NCBI RefSeq assembly: GCF_000242895.2 | Contig: NC_021171.1 | Location: forward strand, 2,514,001 to 2,578,000 | Reading direction: 5' to 3' | Source of the DNA: Bacillus sp. 1NLA3E | GTDB lineage: Bacteria; Bacillota; Bacilli; Bacillales; Cytobacillaceae | Length of the DNA stretch: 64,000 nucleotides | Shown: positions 8,810 through 16,659 of the stretch, piece by piece | Layout of the letters: each line of letters starts with the position of its first letter | Position numbering within the stretch: the stretch's first letter is position 1 | Position numbers and translations under genes: made by a program | The notes under the pieces: model-generated | Told to the model about the DNA's origin: nothing | Databases searched by the model: none | Seen by the model: the letters and a program-made list of their open reading frames with translations, nothing else

Positions 8810-9190
8810 CTATTTATCTTCTCTTAAAATATATTCATTTCCATCTTGATCATAAAATGTGAACATCGTACCAAATGGCATTCTTAACATTTCTTCTACT
8901 TTTACTCCATTTTGCTTCATTTTCTCATAAGCTGATTCAATATCGGTTGTGCTGAAAAGAATGGATGGATGGGCCACCATAGCTGGTTTATGTTGCTCCA
9001 TAGCTGCCTTAGAGTAAAGAACTAAAGTGGCAAATTCTTCTTCACTTGGTCCGACCTCTATCCAAGACATGTTTGGTCCCATCTGCTGTTCAAACTTTAA
9101 CACAAACCCAATTTTATTTAACCAAAAATCTTTTGCTTGTTCTTGGTCTTGTACATATACTGTAATTTTCCCAATTTTATTAATCATCAT
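8810..9190 (-). CDS. VOC (glyoxalase/bleomycin-resistance fold) family protein
   Basis: 126 residues forming one vicinal-oxygen-chelate module of two beta-alpha-beta-beta-beta repeats: KITVYVQDQEQAKDFWLNKIGF at the start and FTFYDQDGNEYILRED at the end, where the terminal Glu is a usual metal ligand. Members include glyoxalases, antibiotic-binding proteins and dioxygenases, so the substrate cannot be assigned. The Shine-Dalgarno AAGGAGAG immediately precedes the ATG. It stands alone between the L,D-transpeptidase gene and the RQC-macro pair. Confidence 0.85.
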   Translation of the reverse strand: MMINKIGKITVYVQDQEQAKDFWLNKIGFVLKFEQQMGPNMSWIEVGPSEEEFATLVLYSKAAMEQHKPAMVAHPSILFSTTDIESAYEKMKQNGVKVEEMLRMPFGTMFTFYDQDGNEYILREDK

Positions 9191-9310
9191 ATCTCTCCTT
9201 TTAATAATATTAGTATAATTTTTACCAGCATAACATTAACCTATTTTAGGTGCAATAAGAGATGCCTAACCCTCTTGAATTGAACATGGAACACGGGGGC
9301 GATTCTTTGA

Positions 9311-9374
9311 TTCTTCGCGCCTTCCACTTCAATCAACACTGTGCAAAAAATCAACAATGAGCTTTAACATAGCC
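9311..9374. repeat. Truncated copy of the 6421-6605 GC-rich repeat
   Basis: This stretch matches the right end of the element at 6421-6605 (CGCGCCTTCC..., CAATCAACA..., ATCAACAATG, TTTAACATAGCC) with several substitutions. The left two thirds are absent. It lies between the VOC gene and the end of the L,D-transpeptidase gene. Confidence 0.65.
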
Positions 9375-9385
9375 TTTTATTAAAA

Positions 9386-10753
9386 TTAATAATAGGCTAT
9401 TTCACTTTGACTATTAACATTAATAATGTAGGCTCCTGGAGCAATACGCTGCATAAATTGGACCATTACTTCCCTTGGTACGGATACACAGCCCGCAGTA
9501 GGTCTTCCATTACCAACATGTAAAAAGAATGCGGAGCCTCCTCCTACCCCATTGTTATAATTAATGACTATGGCATATTGATATTGTACAGGATAGTCTG
9601 CTAAATGTTCGTCAGAGGAACTTGATGTTTCCCTTTCCTGCCAAGTATTATAATTGGAGTCATTAACATTGGAGATCCAATAGCTATTGCGAGTAATTTG
9701 TTTAAAAGGAAGTTTGGTTCCCGGATTACTTGTACCAAAGGCAAAACCCAGACTATAGCTCCCTTTCGGCGTTTTAGAAGACCCCTCCTTAGCTTGTCCC
9801 ACACCAAGGCTTCCGACATATCCATTCGTATTGATTACTTCATTCCAAATGGCATCATTTTTTTCAAATAAACTAATTTTGGCGCTGCTTCCGTTGGCTA
9901 CAACCGTCACAATTTGATTAGTCTTGCTTGCTGTTTTACTACCTGCAACGAAACTGGCTAAATCGGTTGGACTTTGCACATTTGAAGTTGCCACTTGTGA
10001 TTGTGGAGAACTCGTTTTTGCTTGGTTTTGTGTGTTTAATGCATTTTGTTGCTCTTGTTTAAGTTTTTCTTGTTTTTCTTTAGATGTTAGTGAGCTATCA
10101 ACTTTCGCAATTAAACTAGCAAAACTTTCTTTCACTTTTTTATTTTTAATAGAATCAATCGAACTTTTCGCATCGTTAAACATGTCTCGTGTAATATCGT
10201 CCTTAACTGTGCTGGTTTCTAAGTCAGTAAATAAGGCCGATAGCTTCTCTTTTGCGGTTTTGATTGTATTAAACTGTGTGCTAATTTCCTCAAGAACACT
10301 ATTGAATGTGTTATATATTTTGGGGTTAATTGGTTTAACTTTATCAACATTTTTTGATAAAGCCGCGATTTTTTCTTCATCTGCACCCTCGATTAGAACG
10401 CCATCGATTAATAAGCTTGCTAAATCTGTTTGTACCTTTAATAGAAACGCAACATTATTTATTTCTTTTACCAATGTCTTTTTTAAAGAGACATCCTTCA
10501 CTTGCCCAACTTTATTTAAAGCCTTTTTTATTTTTTCATCTGAAATATCAGTAGCTAAAGCTTCTTTTTTATCATTCGCATATAAATTCCCAACCATTTC
10601 TTTAGCTGATTTTATTAATTGATCATTATATTCTTCCGTTTTTTTCTGCTCTGCAGCCTTTACTTTTTGGATGTGATGAACATATGAAAATCCCATTCCT
10701 ATTAAAATAAAAATAATAATCATACTAAACATGATAGTTTTCCTTTTTCCCAT
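9386..10753 (-). CDS. Membrane-anchored L,D-transpeptidase (YkuD fold)
   Basis: Residues ~1-30 contain a membrane anchor (TIMFSMIIIFILIGMGFSYV). A long Lys/Glu-rich helical stalk (~35-245) and a Ser/Thr/Gln linker follow, then a YkuD catalytic domain (~275-455). The catalytic block reads LHVGNGRPTAGCVSVP, with His ~412 and Cys ~422 as the expected acid-base and nucleophile. Such enzymes form 3-3 peptidoglycan crosslinks or trim peptides outside the membrane. The HVGNG spacing differs from the classic SHGC core, a variant seen in atypical YkuD proteins. I placed the start at the ATG at 10753 with GGAGGAATTT before it. Confidence 0.88.
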   Translation of the reverse strand: MGKRKTIMFSMIIIFILIGMGFSYVHHIQKVKAAEQKKTEEYNDQLIKSAKEMVGNLYANDKKEALATDISDEKIKKALNKVGQVKDVSLKKTLVKEINNVAFLLKVQTDLASLLIDGVLIEGADEEKIAALSKNVDKVKPINPKIYNTFNSVLEEISTQFNTIKTAKEKLSALFTDLETSTVKDDITRDMFNDAKSSIDSIKNKKVKESFASLIAKVDSSLTSKEKQEKLKQEQQNALNTQNQAKTSSPQSQVATSNVQSPTDLASFVAGSKTASKTNQIVTVVANGSSAKISLFEKNDAIWNEVINTNGYVGSLGVGQAKEGSSKTPKGSYSLGFAFGTSNPGTKLPFKQITRNSYWISNVNDSNYNTWQERETSSSSDEHLADYPVQYQYAIVINYNNGVGGGSAFFLHVGNGRPTAGCVSVPREVMVQFMQRIAPGAYIINVNSQSEIAYY

Positions 10754-10795
10754 AAATTCCTCCACAATATGATAATTAACCATAGATAAAACTTG

Positions 10796-11389
10796 CTACT
10801 TTTTAACGACTAAGATGTATAACAAGTCACTCAGAAAAATTTTTTGTTCAATTGTAAATCCGGCATTTATCATTTCCTGTTCCATAATGGATGAAGGAAC
10901 TCTGACATGCATGGGTGGACCTTCAGTTGGACCTTCAGTTTTTTCATATTCTAGAACTAAAAAATATCCACCTTCTTTAAGCACTCGATAAACTTGTTGT
11001 AACGTATTAGATAACGGTTTTACTTCATGTAAAACTAAGGAGGCTAGTGCAATATCGATTGAATCATCTGATAATGGAATATCATCGATACTTCCTTTAA
11101 CCAGTTGAATATTTGTAATGTTTTCAGCATGTGCCTTAGCATCTATCGCCTTTAACATATGAGAATCTACATCTAGTGCATACACTATGCCATCAACCAT
11201 TTGAGCTGCCGGGATTGTTAAATATCCTGTTCCTGCACCCAAATCTAAAACATGATTCGATCGCTTCATTGGGAGATGTTGCAATAGTTTTTCTGGCGGT
11301 AGGGCTGCTTTTCTTTCAGGGTTATCTAAAAACTTTATTTTGTTGGCCAAACGGTCTATTTTATTTGAATTACATTGATGCTTTTCCAT
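10796..11389 (-). CDS. Class I SAM-dependent methyltransferase
   Basis: 197 residues with the Rossmann SAM-binding core: VLDLGAGTGYLTIPAA (motif I), YALDVDSHMLKAI (motif II), GSIDDIPLSDDSIDIALASLVLHEV (post-I to motif IV) and LKEGGYFLVLEYE. It belongs to the Methyltransf_11/UbiE-like class; the substrate is unknown. The ATG at 11389 has AGGAGGGTG just upstream. It overlaps the end of the Rrf2 regulator gene by 20 nt, so the two are co-transcribed and probably functionally linked. Confidence 0.88.
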   Translation of the reverse strand: MEKHQCNSNKIDRLANKIKFLDNPERKAALPPEKLLQHLPMKRSNHVLDLGAGTGYLTIPAAQMVDGIVYALDVDSHMLKAIDAKAHAENITNIQLVKGSIDDIPLSDDSIDIALASLVLHEVKPLSNTLQQVYRVLKEGGYFLVLEYEKTEGPTEGPPMHVRVPSSIMEQEMINAGFTIEQKIFLSDLLYILVVKK

Positions 11390-11801
11390 GTTCACCCTCC
11401 TGTTGACAACGATGTTTTTCTTTTTTTGCGATCTCGAATAGCTTCTTCTCTTCCAGATATTTTCCCATTAGGTTTTCTGCTTCCAGCATAACTTGATTAA
11501 TCAAACATCTGTTTTCTTGAAATTCACATTTAAAAAAGGCACCATTTCCTTCAATTGCATTTATGACATCTAAGAATGATATATCATCCATTTTCTTACT
11601 TAGGACATATCCTCCTTTTACACCTGAAGAAGACTCAATTAGACCAGCCTTCACTAACTGTGTCAAAATCTTCGAAAGATATGTAGTGGATACTTTAAAG
11701 TGATCCGCCAGTTTTTGTACACTTAGCTTTTCATTTTGGGCATGCTCAATCATATAAACAATCGTATGCAAAGCATAATTCGTTGCTTTTGAGTATTTCA
11801 A
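11370..11801 (-). CDS. Rrf2-family transcriptional regulator
   Basis: 143 residues with the Rrf2 winged HTH at the N-terminus (ATNYALHTIVYMI, SVQKLADHFKVSTTYLSKILTQLVKAGLIES). C-terminal cysteines in CEFQENRC and a later HRC could ligate an Fe-S cluster or act as thiol sensors, but spacing differs from IscR/NsrR. It precedes and overlaps the methyltransferase gene. Rrf2 proteins usually regulate their own operon; an AT-rich dyad region (ATATTATATATC) lies at about 11830 upstream. Confidence 0.88.
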   Translation of the reverse strand: MKYSKATNYALHTIVYMIEHAQNEKLSVQKLADHFKVSTTYLSKILTQLVKAGLIESSSGVKGGYVLSKKMDDISFLDVINAIEGNGAFFKCEFQENRCLINQVMLEAENLMGKYLEEKKLFEIAKKEKHRCQQEGEHGKASM

Positions 11802-11930
11802 AACGTTGCCTCCATTTCGCTATATTACAGATATTATATATCTACAATATAGCGGTTACTATTAATGTTGTCAATTGCGGAAACACAGTGGAAACATGGC
11901 GACTGATCCCTCGTTCCCATTCCCTAAAAA

Positions 11931-11964
11931 AAGACACCTGATGATTGTTATCATCAGATGTCTT
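11931..11964. terminator. Rho-independent terminator downstream of the histidine kinase
   Basis: AAGACACCTGATGAT pairs with ATCATCAGATGTCTT around TGTT. The minus strand then runs into TTTTTTAG, so it ends the kinase transcript, 34 nt after its stop codon. Confidence 0.85.
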
Positions 11965-11997
11965 TGAAGATTATCGTTAACTAATCCAGTTACTTTT

Positions 11998-13443
11998 CTA
12001 ATTCATTTCAATTGGCAAGGGTGATTCTATTGGAAGAAAAATTGTCACAGTGGTTCCTTTGCCTTCTTCACTTTTTATGTCCATTTTACCATGATGATTT
12101 TCGATGATCTGTAGGCTTGTCATCAACCCGAGACCAGTACCCTTTTCTTTTGTTGAATAGAATGGCTCGCCTATTTTCGTTAGTCGCTCTTTGGAAATCC
12201 CACAACCATTATCTTGAATCTTTATGCAAGCACAACCTTCTTCAATGTTCAAACTTATAGTAACAGTTCCATGCCCTTCTATCGACTCCATGGCATTTCG
12301 TAATACATTAAGTAGGACTTGTTTTAACGAGTTTTCGTCGCCCAAGATTTTTGGTATCTTATCCATCTGAACGATAAGCTCTTTATTTTCCAATAATGCT
12401 TCGGTTTGGATAAGATTCAATACATGCATTAAGAGATGATCAATTTCTATATCAATCATTTTACGCTTAGCGGGCTTTGCCAAAGATAAAAACTCGGTTA
12501 TTATACTTTCAATTCGCTTGATTTCGCTTAGGATGATTTCGATAAAATATGGATTATACTCTCTATTATCAGATAGTAATGATATAAATCCTTTAATTGG
12601 AGTAAGAGGATTACGAATCTCATGAGCCACTGCGGCAGCCATTCGCCCAACAATGGCAAGCCTTTCTGATTTGTTTAACAACTCATATGTATCCATTCTT
12701 TGTTGGATGTCTCTAGATACTGAAATGATTTCCGTTAATTCACCCGTTTCCTTATCAAGGACTCCTTTTATATTAGATTCAACCCATATATATGAATTGT
12801 CTGCTTTTTTAACACGATAAGAAAATAGCGTTGTATTCTTATTCCCCATTATTAACTGTTGATGATGTTCCGTCACCCTTTGTATATCCTCTGGGTGGAT
12901 AAAGTTATATGGAGAGGTCGAACCTATTAAAGAAGACGTTTCATATCCTAATATTGTTTTAAAGGATGGAGATATATAATGGTAAACACCCTTTACATCA
13001 TGCAGCATAATCATATCTGAAGAATGCTCAGCTAATAATCTATATTTTTTTTCACTATTTTTTAATGATTGGTCCATCAGATATTTTTCGGTTGTATCAA
13101 TTACCTGAGCAAACATATATTGTTCATCTGTAATTGGGTCAGTAATAAGGGAAACGTTTAATGTACCATGTATAATTGCACCTGACCTATGGAAATAACG
13201 TTTCTCAAGTTGGTAATGTATTCTTTCCCCCCGAATTAACTCATTCATTAATTGAACATTAATTTTATAATCTTCAGGATGGGAAATATCCTCAATGGTC
13301 ATTGAGGCCCATTCTTCCTTTGTATACCCCACAAAACTATAGAAAGCCTTATTCCCCATTGAAGTTTTTAAATCTAAGGTTATTAGGACTTGTGGAACAT
13401 GTGATTGCTCAAATACCTCTCTAAATAACTCTGAACGTATCAT
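11998..13443 (-). CDS. PAS-PAS sensor histidine kinase (sporulation-kinase type, orphan)
   Basis: 481 residues, with no membrane segments. Two PAS domains (~1-120 and ~130-250) are followed by a HisKA domain with phospho-acceptor His274 in AVAHEIRNPLTPIKG and an ATPase domain with an N-box (VLLNVLRNAMESI), G1 DNGCGIS and G2 GTGLGLMTS. It has the same layout as the KinA/KinE-type kinases that feed the Spo0 phosphorelay in Bacillus. No response regulator is adjacent, which fits an orphan phosphorelay kinase. The specific signal is unknown. Confidence 0.9.
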   Translation of the reverse strand: MIRSELFREVFEQSHVPQVLITLDLKTSMGNKAFYSFVGYTKEEWASMTIEDISHPEDYKINVQLMNELIRGERIHYQLEKRYFHRSGAIIHGTLNVSLITDPITDEQYMFAQVIDTTEKYLMDQSLKNSEKKYRLLAEHSSDMIMLHDVKGVYHYISPSFKTILGYETSSLIGSTSPYNFIHPEDIQRVTEHHQQLIMGNKNTTLFSYRVKKADNSYIWVESNIKGVLDKETGELTEIISVSRDIQQRMDTYELLNKSERLAIVGRMAAAVAHEIRNPLTPIKGFISLLSDNREYNPYFIEIILSEIKRIESIITEFLSLAKPAKRKMIDIEIDHLLMHVLNLIQTEALLENKELIVQMDKIPKILGDENSLKQVLLNVLRNAMESIEGHGTVTISLNIEEGCACIKIQDNGCGISKERLTKIGEPFYSTKEKGTGLGLMTSLQIIENHHGKMDIKSEEGKGTTVTIFLPIESPLPIEMN

Positions 13444-13628
13444 AAAAGCCTCCTAATAATGCGAATCGCCCTTTTCACTCTCTTTGTTACGATAATTCAC
13501 TGCACTATACAAAAAAGCTTGTAAGACTCCCAATATTAGCTATTAATCTCTTATTTTCTATTGTACATCGTATTCCATTTTATTGAAAATTAATGTTGGC
13601 TTACGACGTTTACCTGTGGAAAATAGAA

Positions 13629-13654
13629 ACGGCATTCTTTTGACGGAATGCCGT
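13629..13654. terminator. Hairpin, probable terminator on the minus strand
   Basis: ACGGCATTC pairs with GAATGCCGT around a TTTTGACG loop; TTTCTATTTT follows on the minus strand. A near-identical stem (with one A.C mismatch) lies at 38161-38185. Confidence 0.6.
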
Positions 13655-13719
13655 AAATTCTGGATAATTGCCTAATTTCTCTTTAACACCCCATACAATC
13701 ATTTTTCCTAGGAACCTCG

Positions 13720-13941
13720 GATTTTGGGCATCAATGCGGTTCTTTCGTTCCCATTTTTCCTGTTGTTTCCGATTTTGGGCATCAATGCGGTTCTTTCGTT
13801 CCCATTTTTCCTGTTGTTTCCGATTTTGGGCATCAATGCGGCTCTTTCGTTCCCATTTTTCCTGCTATTTCCGGTTTTTGGCATCAATACGGCTCTTTCG
13901 TTCCCATTTTTCTAATCGCTTCGAATTTTGGGCATCAATGT
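13720..13941. repeat. 51-bp tandem repeat, about 4.4 copies
   Basis: Copies begin at 13720, 13771, 13822 and 13873, with a partial fifth at 13924. The first two are near-identical, the third carries a few changes and the fourth more. The period is exactly 17 codons, so all reading frames repeat; on the minus strand it reads DAQNRKQQEKWERKNRI, broken by one stop in copy four. The two strands stay largely open, but no start or ribosome binding site makes it a credible gene. It fills most of the gap between the kinase and yerD. Confidence 0.9.
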
Positions 13942-14027
13942 CTGAACTAGCGGCTAAGTGGGAACACGTAAGTTCAGAAAGAAACAAAATTTACGAAAAG
14001 AGCCTAAAACAAAGAACGCCTTCTAGC

Positions 14028-15680
14028 TTACGAATTCAAAACTCTTTTATCCTTCAATTCATATTTTGGCAAATCTACCACATTCACAGCATGAAAGTTG
14101 CTATCGACATAGACAACATGCTTTGGCTTGAATTGTTTAGGAGAAGTAAGTCCTGCAGAAGCAGATAGGGCAAACAATTCTTCTCGCAAAGTCGTAACAT
14201 AATTTGTCACACGATAGCGCTTTTCTCCTACAACTAATGCTTTTTGAAGTTTTGGATTGGTTGTAGCGACCCCAACAGGACAGTTGCCCGTTGCACATAC
14301 ACCAGCACTTATACAGCCAGCAGATATCATTAACCCTCTTGCCAAGACAACGACATCAGCTCCCATCGCTAAGGCAATGGCGATTCTGTCAGGAGAGAAC
14401 AGCTTACCGCTTGCAAATACTTTTAGTTGATCGCGGATCTGGTAACCAATTAACAGTTCTTGGGCAATCATCAACGCAGGCTTAATGGGTAAACCTACGG
14501 AATCAGCCATTGATTGATAAGTGGCTCCCGTGCCACCTTCACCACCATCAATGGCAATATAATCAGGATATCGTTTATGATAGGCCATATATTGCACAAA
14601 CTCTTCAAACGTCTCTTGGCCCCCAACCACCATCTTAATTCCCACCGGTTTGCCCGTTACCTCACGAATTTTTTCGATAAAATCAAACATGGTATCAAAA
14701 TCATGAAACTCATCAAAGCGGTTAGGAGAGTTAATCGTTTTCCATGGCTCAACACCGCGAATTTCTGCAATCTGAGGCGTTACTTTAGAACCCTCTAAGT
14801 GGCCACCACGTATTTTTGCACCTTGACCTAATTTTATTTCAAAGGCTTTAATTTGAGGAATTTGTGCTTTCTTCTGAAGTTCTTCCCAAGAAAAGGAGCC
14901 ATCTGCATTGCGAAAACCAAACTTTGCAGGGCCAATCTGGGCGATGATATCGACTCCACTTTTTAAATGATAGGGAGATATTCCACCTTCCCCTGTATTC
15001 ATAAAGGCTTTAGCATCCTTCAATCCTAATCCAAGCGCCTCAATCGCATTTTCTCCCAATGCCCCATAAGACATCCCTGACATGCCAATTGGACTTTTCA
15101 ATACAAAAGGAAATCTACAAGTCTGTTCCCCAATGACGATTGTATCGTCATCCTTGTACAACCAAGGGTTCATCTCTGTTTCTATCAATTTTTCATTCTT
15201 TGGAAAAAACAATTCCTGATATTCCATCAGCTTGTTATGATTCATAGTTGGTGCATCTATGTACTTCTTCGTGTAAATCATTTCTTTATTATCCGCATCC
15301 AAATCGGTTAGCTGTTTCGCAAAGAATGCATTTCGAAGATAAAATTGATTGGGTTGATCAAAATCCCGTTTACTACCAAAGGAAATGATGTTTTTCCCAT
15401 ACTTTGCTAATTTAACAATTTGTTGAAAATCAAGCCGAGAAAACGGTTTACCTTCATGATCTTCATCTAGAATATACTGTTTAATTTCAGGAGCAATTTG
15501 TTCCATAAAATAGCGAATTCTACTTAGAACAGGATAATTTCTTCTGATCGCATGTTGCTGCTGACTTTTGTCAATTCGGTTGGTTTTTCGATACAAAATA
15601 ATAAAATAGCCAATAATACCAATCACAAATACTAAAACACAAGCAAGAACAATGATAACAATTGAACTTAATATTTTCAT
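14028..15680 (-). CDS. yerD: Glutamate synthase large-subunit-like FMN protein (YerD type)
   Basis: 550 residues. It has an N-terminal membrane segment (~1-30, IVIIVLACVLVFVIGIIGYFI) and then the FMN-binding glutamate synthase domain: NTGEGGISPYH, IKLGQGAKIRGG, and IDGGEGGTGATYQSM. The 3Fe-4S cluster cysteines are seen in CISAGVCATGNC (C-x5-C-x4-C). There is no glutamine amidotransferase domain. This matches the Bacillus YerD class of membrane-anchored ferredoxin-dependent GltS homologues, whose real reaction is not established. I placed the start at ATG 15680, with AGAAGAGGCG upstream; an in-frame GTG lies 21 nt earlier. Confidence 0.85.
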   Translation of the reverse strand: MKILSSIVIIVLACVLVFVIGIIGYFIILYRKTNRIDKSQQQHAIRRNYPVLSRIRYFMEQIAPEIKQYILDEDHEGKPFSRLDFQQIVKLAKYGKNIISFGSKRDFDQPNQFYLRNAFFAKQLTDLDADNKEMIYTKKYIDAPTMNHNKLMEYQELFFPKNEKLIETEMNPWLYKDDDTIVIGEQTCRFPFVLKSPIGMSGMSYGALGENAIEALGLGLKDAKAFMNTGEGGISPYHLKSGVDIIAQIGPAKFGFRNADGSFSWEELQKKAQIPQIKAFEIKLGQGAKIRGGHLEGSKVTPQIAEIRGVEPWKTINSPNRFDEFHDFDTMFDFIEKIREVTGKPVGIKMVVGGQETFEEFVQYMAYHKRYPDYIAIDGGEGGTGATYQSMADSVGLPIKPALMIAQELLIGYQIRDQLKVFASGKLFSPDRIAIALAMGADVVVLARGLMISAGCISAGVCATGNCPVGVATTNPKLQKALVVGEKRYRVTNYVTTLREELFALSASAGLTSPKQFKPKHVVYVDSNFHAVNVVDLPKYELKDKRVLNS

Positions 15681-15910
15681 TTGAATATCGCCTCTTCTCA
15701 CCTATTATTTTACCATAGCTTGTGCTTTCACTCTGATTTTGTTATTTCAATTTGATAAGTTAACCTGTTAATCTACTTGATAATTTTGATTGTTAAACAA
15801 TAAAAAAAGATGTCACACTGCATCCATTTCGGGATGTAACCTTGACACCTCTACAATTAAAACTTATACGAAATGATTTTATATTATTACCATTTTTTTA
15901 GCTTGCCGAT

Positions 15911-16468
15911 TTATTTATGAATTTGTCTAATCTGATTGGCTAAATAGCTTGGACTGAAAGGTGTACCTTCCTCTAACCACCATGATATTATACCAAAGGT
16001 TGAGGATGCAATGATCTGATTGGGTACCTTGTGCAACCGCCCATTCTCTTTTCTATGTTCATCCCAAAATTCGGTGATTTCTAACAAAAGATTAAACACT
16101 CTATTGCGGAAATCCTTATTCTCCAGCATCACTTTGTAGAGCCCAGCCTTCCGATAAAAATGGTCCAGAAATAGGTCAAGACGGTTCTGGGGTCTTGGAG
16201 ATTCTATCTTAAGCTGATTTTCCTCGGACAAGGTTTTCATTGTCTTATTTAACTCATCAAGATTTTCCTTAATCATTTGTTCCATCAAATCATCAATATC
16301 TTGATAATGCAAATAAAAAGTTGCCCGATTTAATTCGGCGCGATTGGCAATTTCCTGTACCGTTAATTTACTCTTATCACTGTTTTCTTGAATTAATGAA
16401 ATAAGTGCTTCTACAAACATTCGTTTCGTCCGTTTAATTCGCGGATCCACCTTTTCCTTATTAGACAC
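15911..16468 (-). CDS. TetR/AcrR-family transcriptional regulator
   Basis: 185 residues. The N-terminal HTH reads LTVQEIANRAELNRATFYLHYQDIDDLM, a standard TetR recognition helix followed by a ligand domain. It starts with GTG, preceded by AGGGGTGATAAA. It is divergent from the drug-efflux MFS gene, 191 nt away, which is the classic layout of a TetR repressor with its target pump (for example LmrA/LmrB). GACACTCTGTC at 16611-16621 is the best operator candidate. Confidence 0.9.
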   Translation of the reverse strand: MSNKEKVDPRIKRTKRMFVEALISLIQENSDKSKLTVQEIANRAELNRATFYLHYQDIDDLMEQMIKENLDELNKTMKTLSEENQLKIESPRPQNRLDLFLDHFYRKAGLYKVMLENKDFRNRVFNLLLEITEFWDEHRKENGRLHKVPNQIIASSTFGIISWWLEEGTPFSPSYLANQIRQIHK

Positions 16469-16589
16469 TTTATCACCCCTTCGTCTATTATCTTCTTCTT
16501 AATCAACATCTAATTAAAAACCGTCAATTAGTTTACACTTTATACAATATTGTGGATGGCTATTATTATATCTCCTATGTTAGTATTTA

Positions 16590-16626
16590 TTGACACAATA
16601 TCAACTTATAGACACTCTGTCAATTA
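16590..16626. promoter_or_regulatory. Candidate TetR operator in the TetR-MFS intergenic region
   Basis: GACACTCTGTC (16611-16621) is a short dyad of the type bound by TetR repressors. A wider ATTGACA...TGTCAAT inverted pair (16589 and 16618) surrounds it. It sits about 40 nt upstream of the efflux gene. Confidence 0.4.
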
Positions 16627-16659
16627 TGGTCATAAAGTGAAAGGAATGTGAAATAGACT

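Noticed and set aside
9924..10622. A 232-codon plus-strand frame
   Set aside because: It is a shadow of the coiled-coil stalk of the L,D-transpeptidase; the Phe/Ser/Cys-rich product is the complement of Lys/Glu/Ala codons.
13720..13941. CRISPR array
   Set aside because: The repeats are directly contiguous with no spacers, and no cas gene is present.
13668..14168. A 166-codon plus-strand frame across the 51-bp repeats (FWASMRFFRSHFS units)
   Set aside because: The period of 51 keeps any frame open; there is no ribosome binding site and the end runs antisense into yerD.
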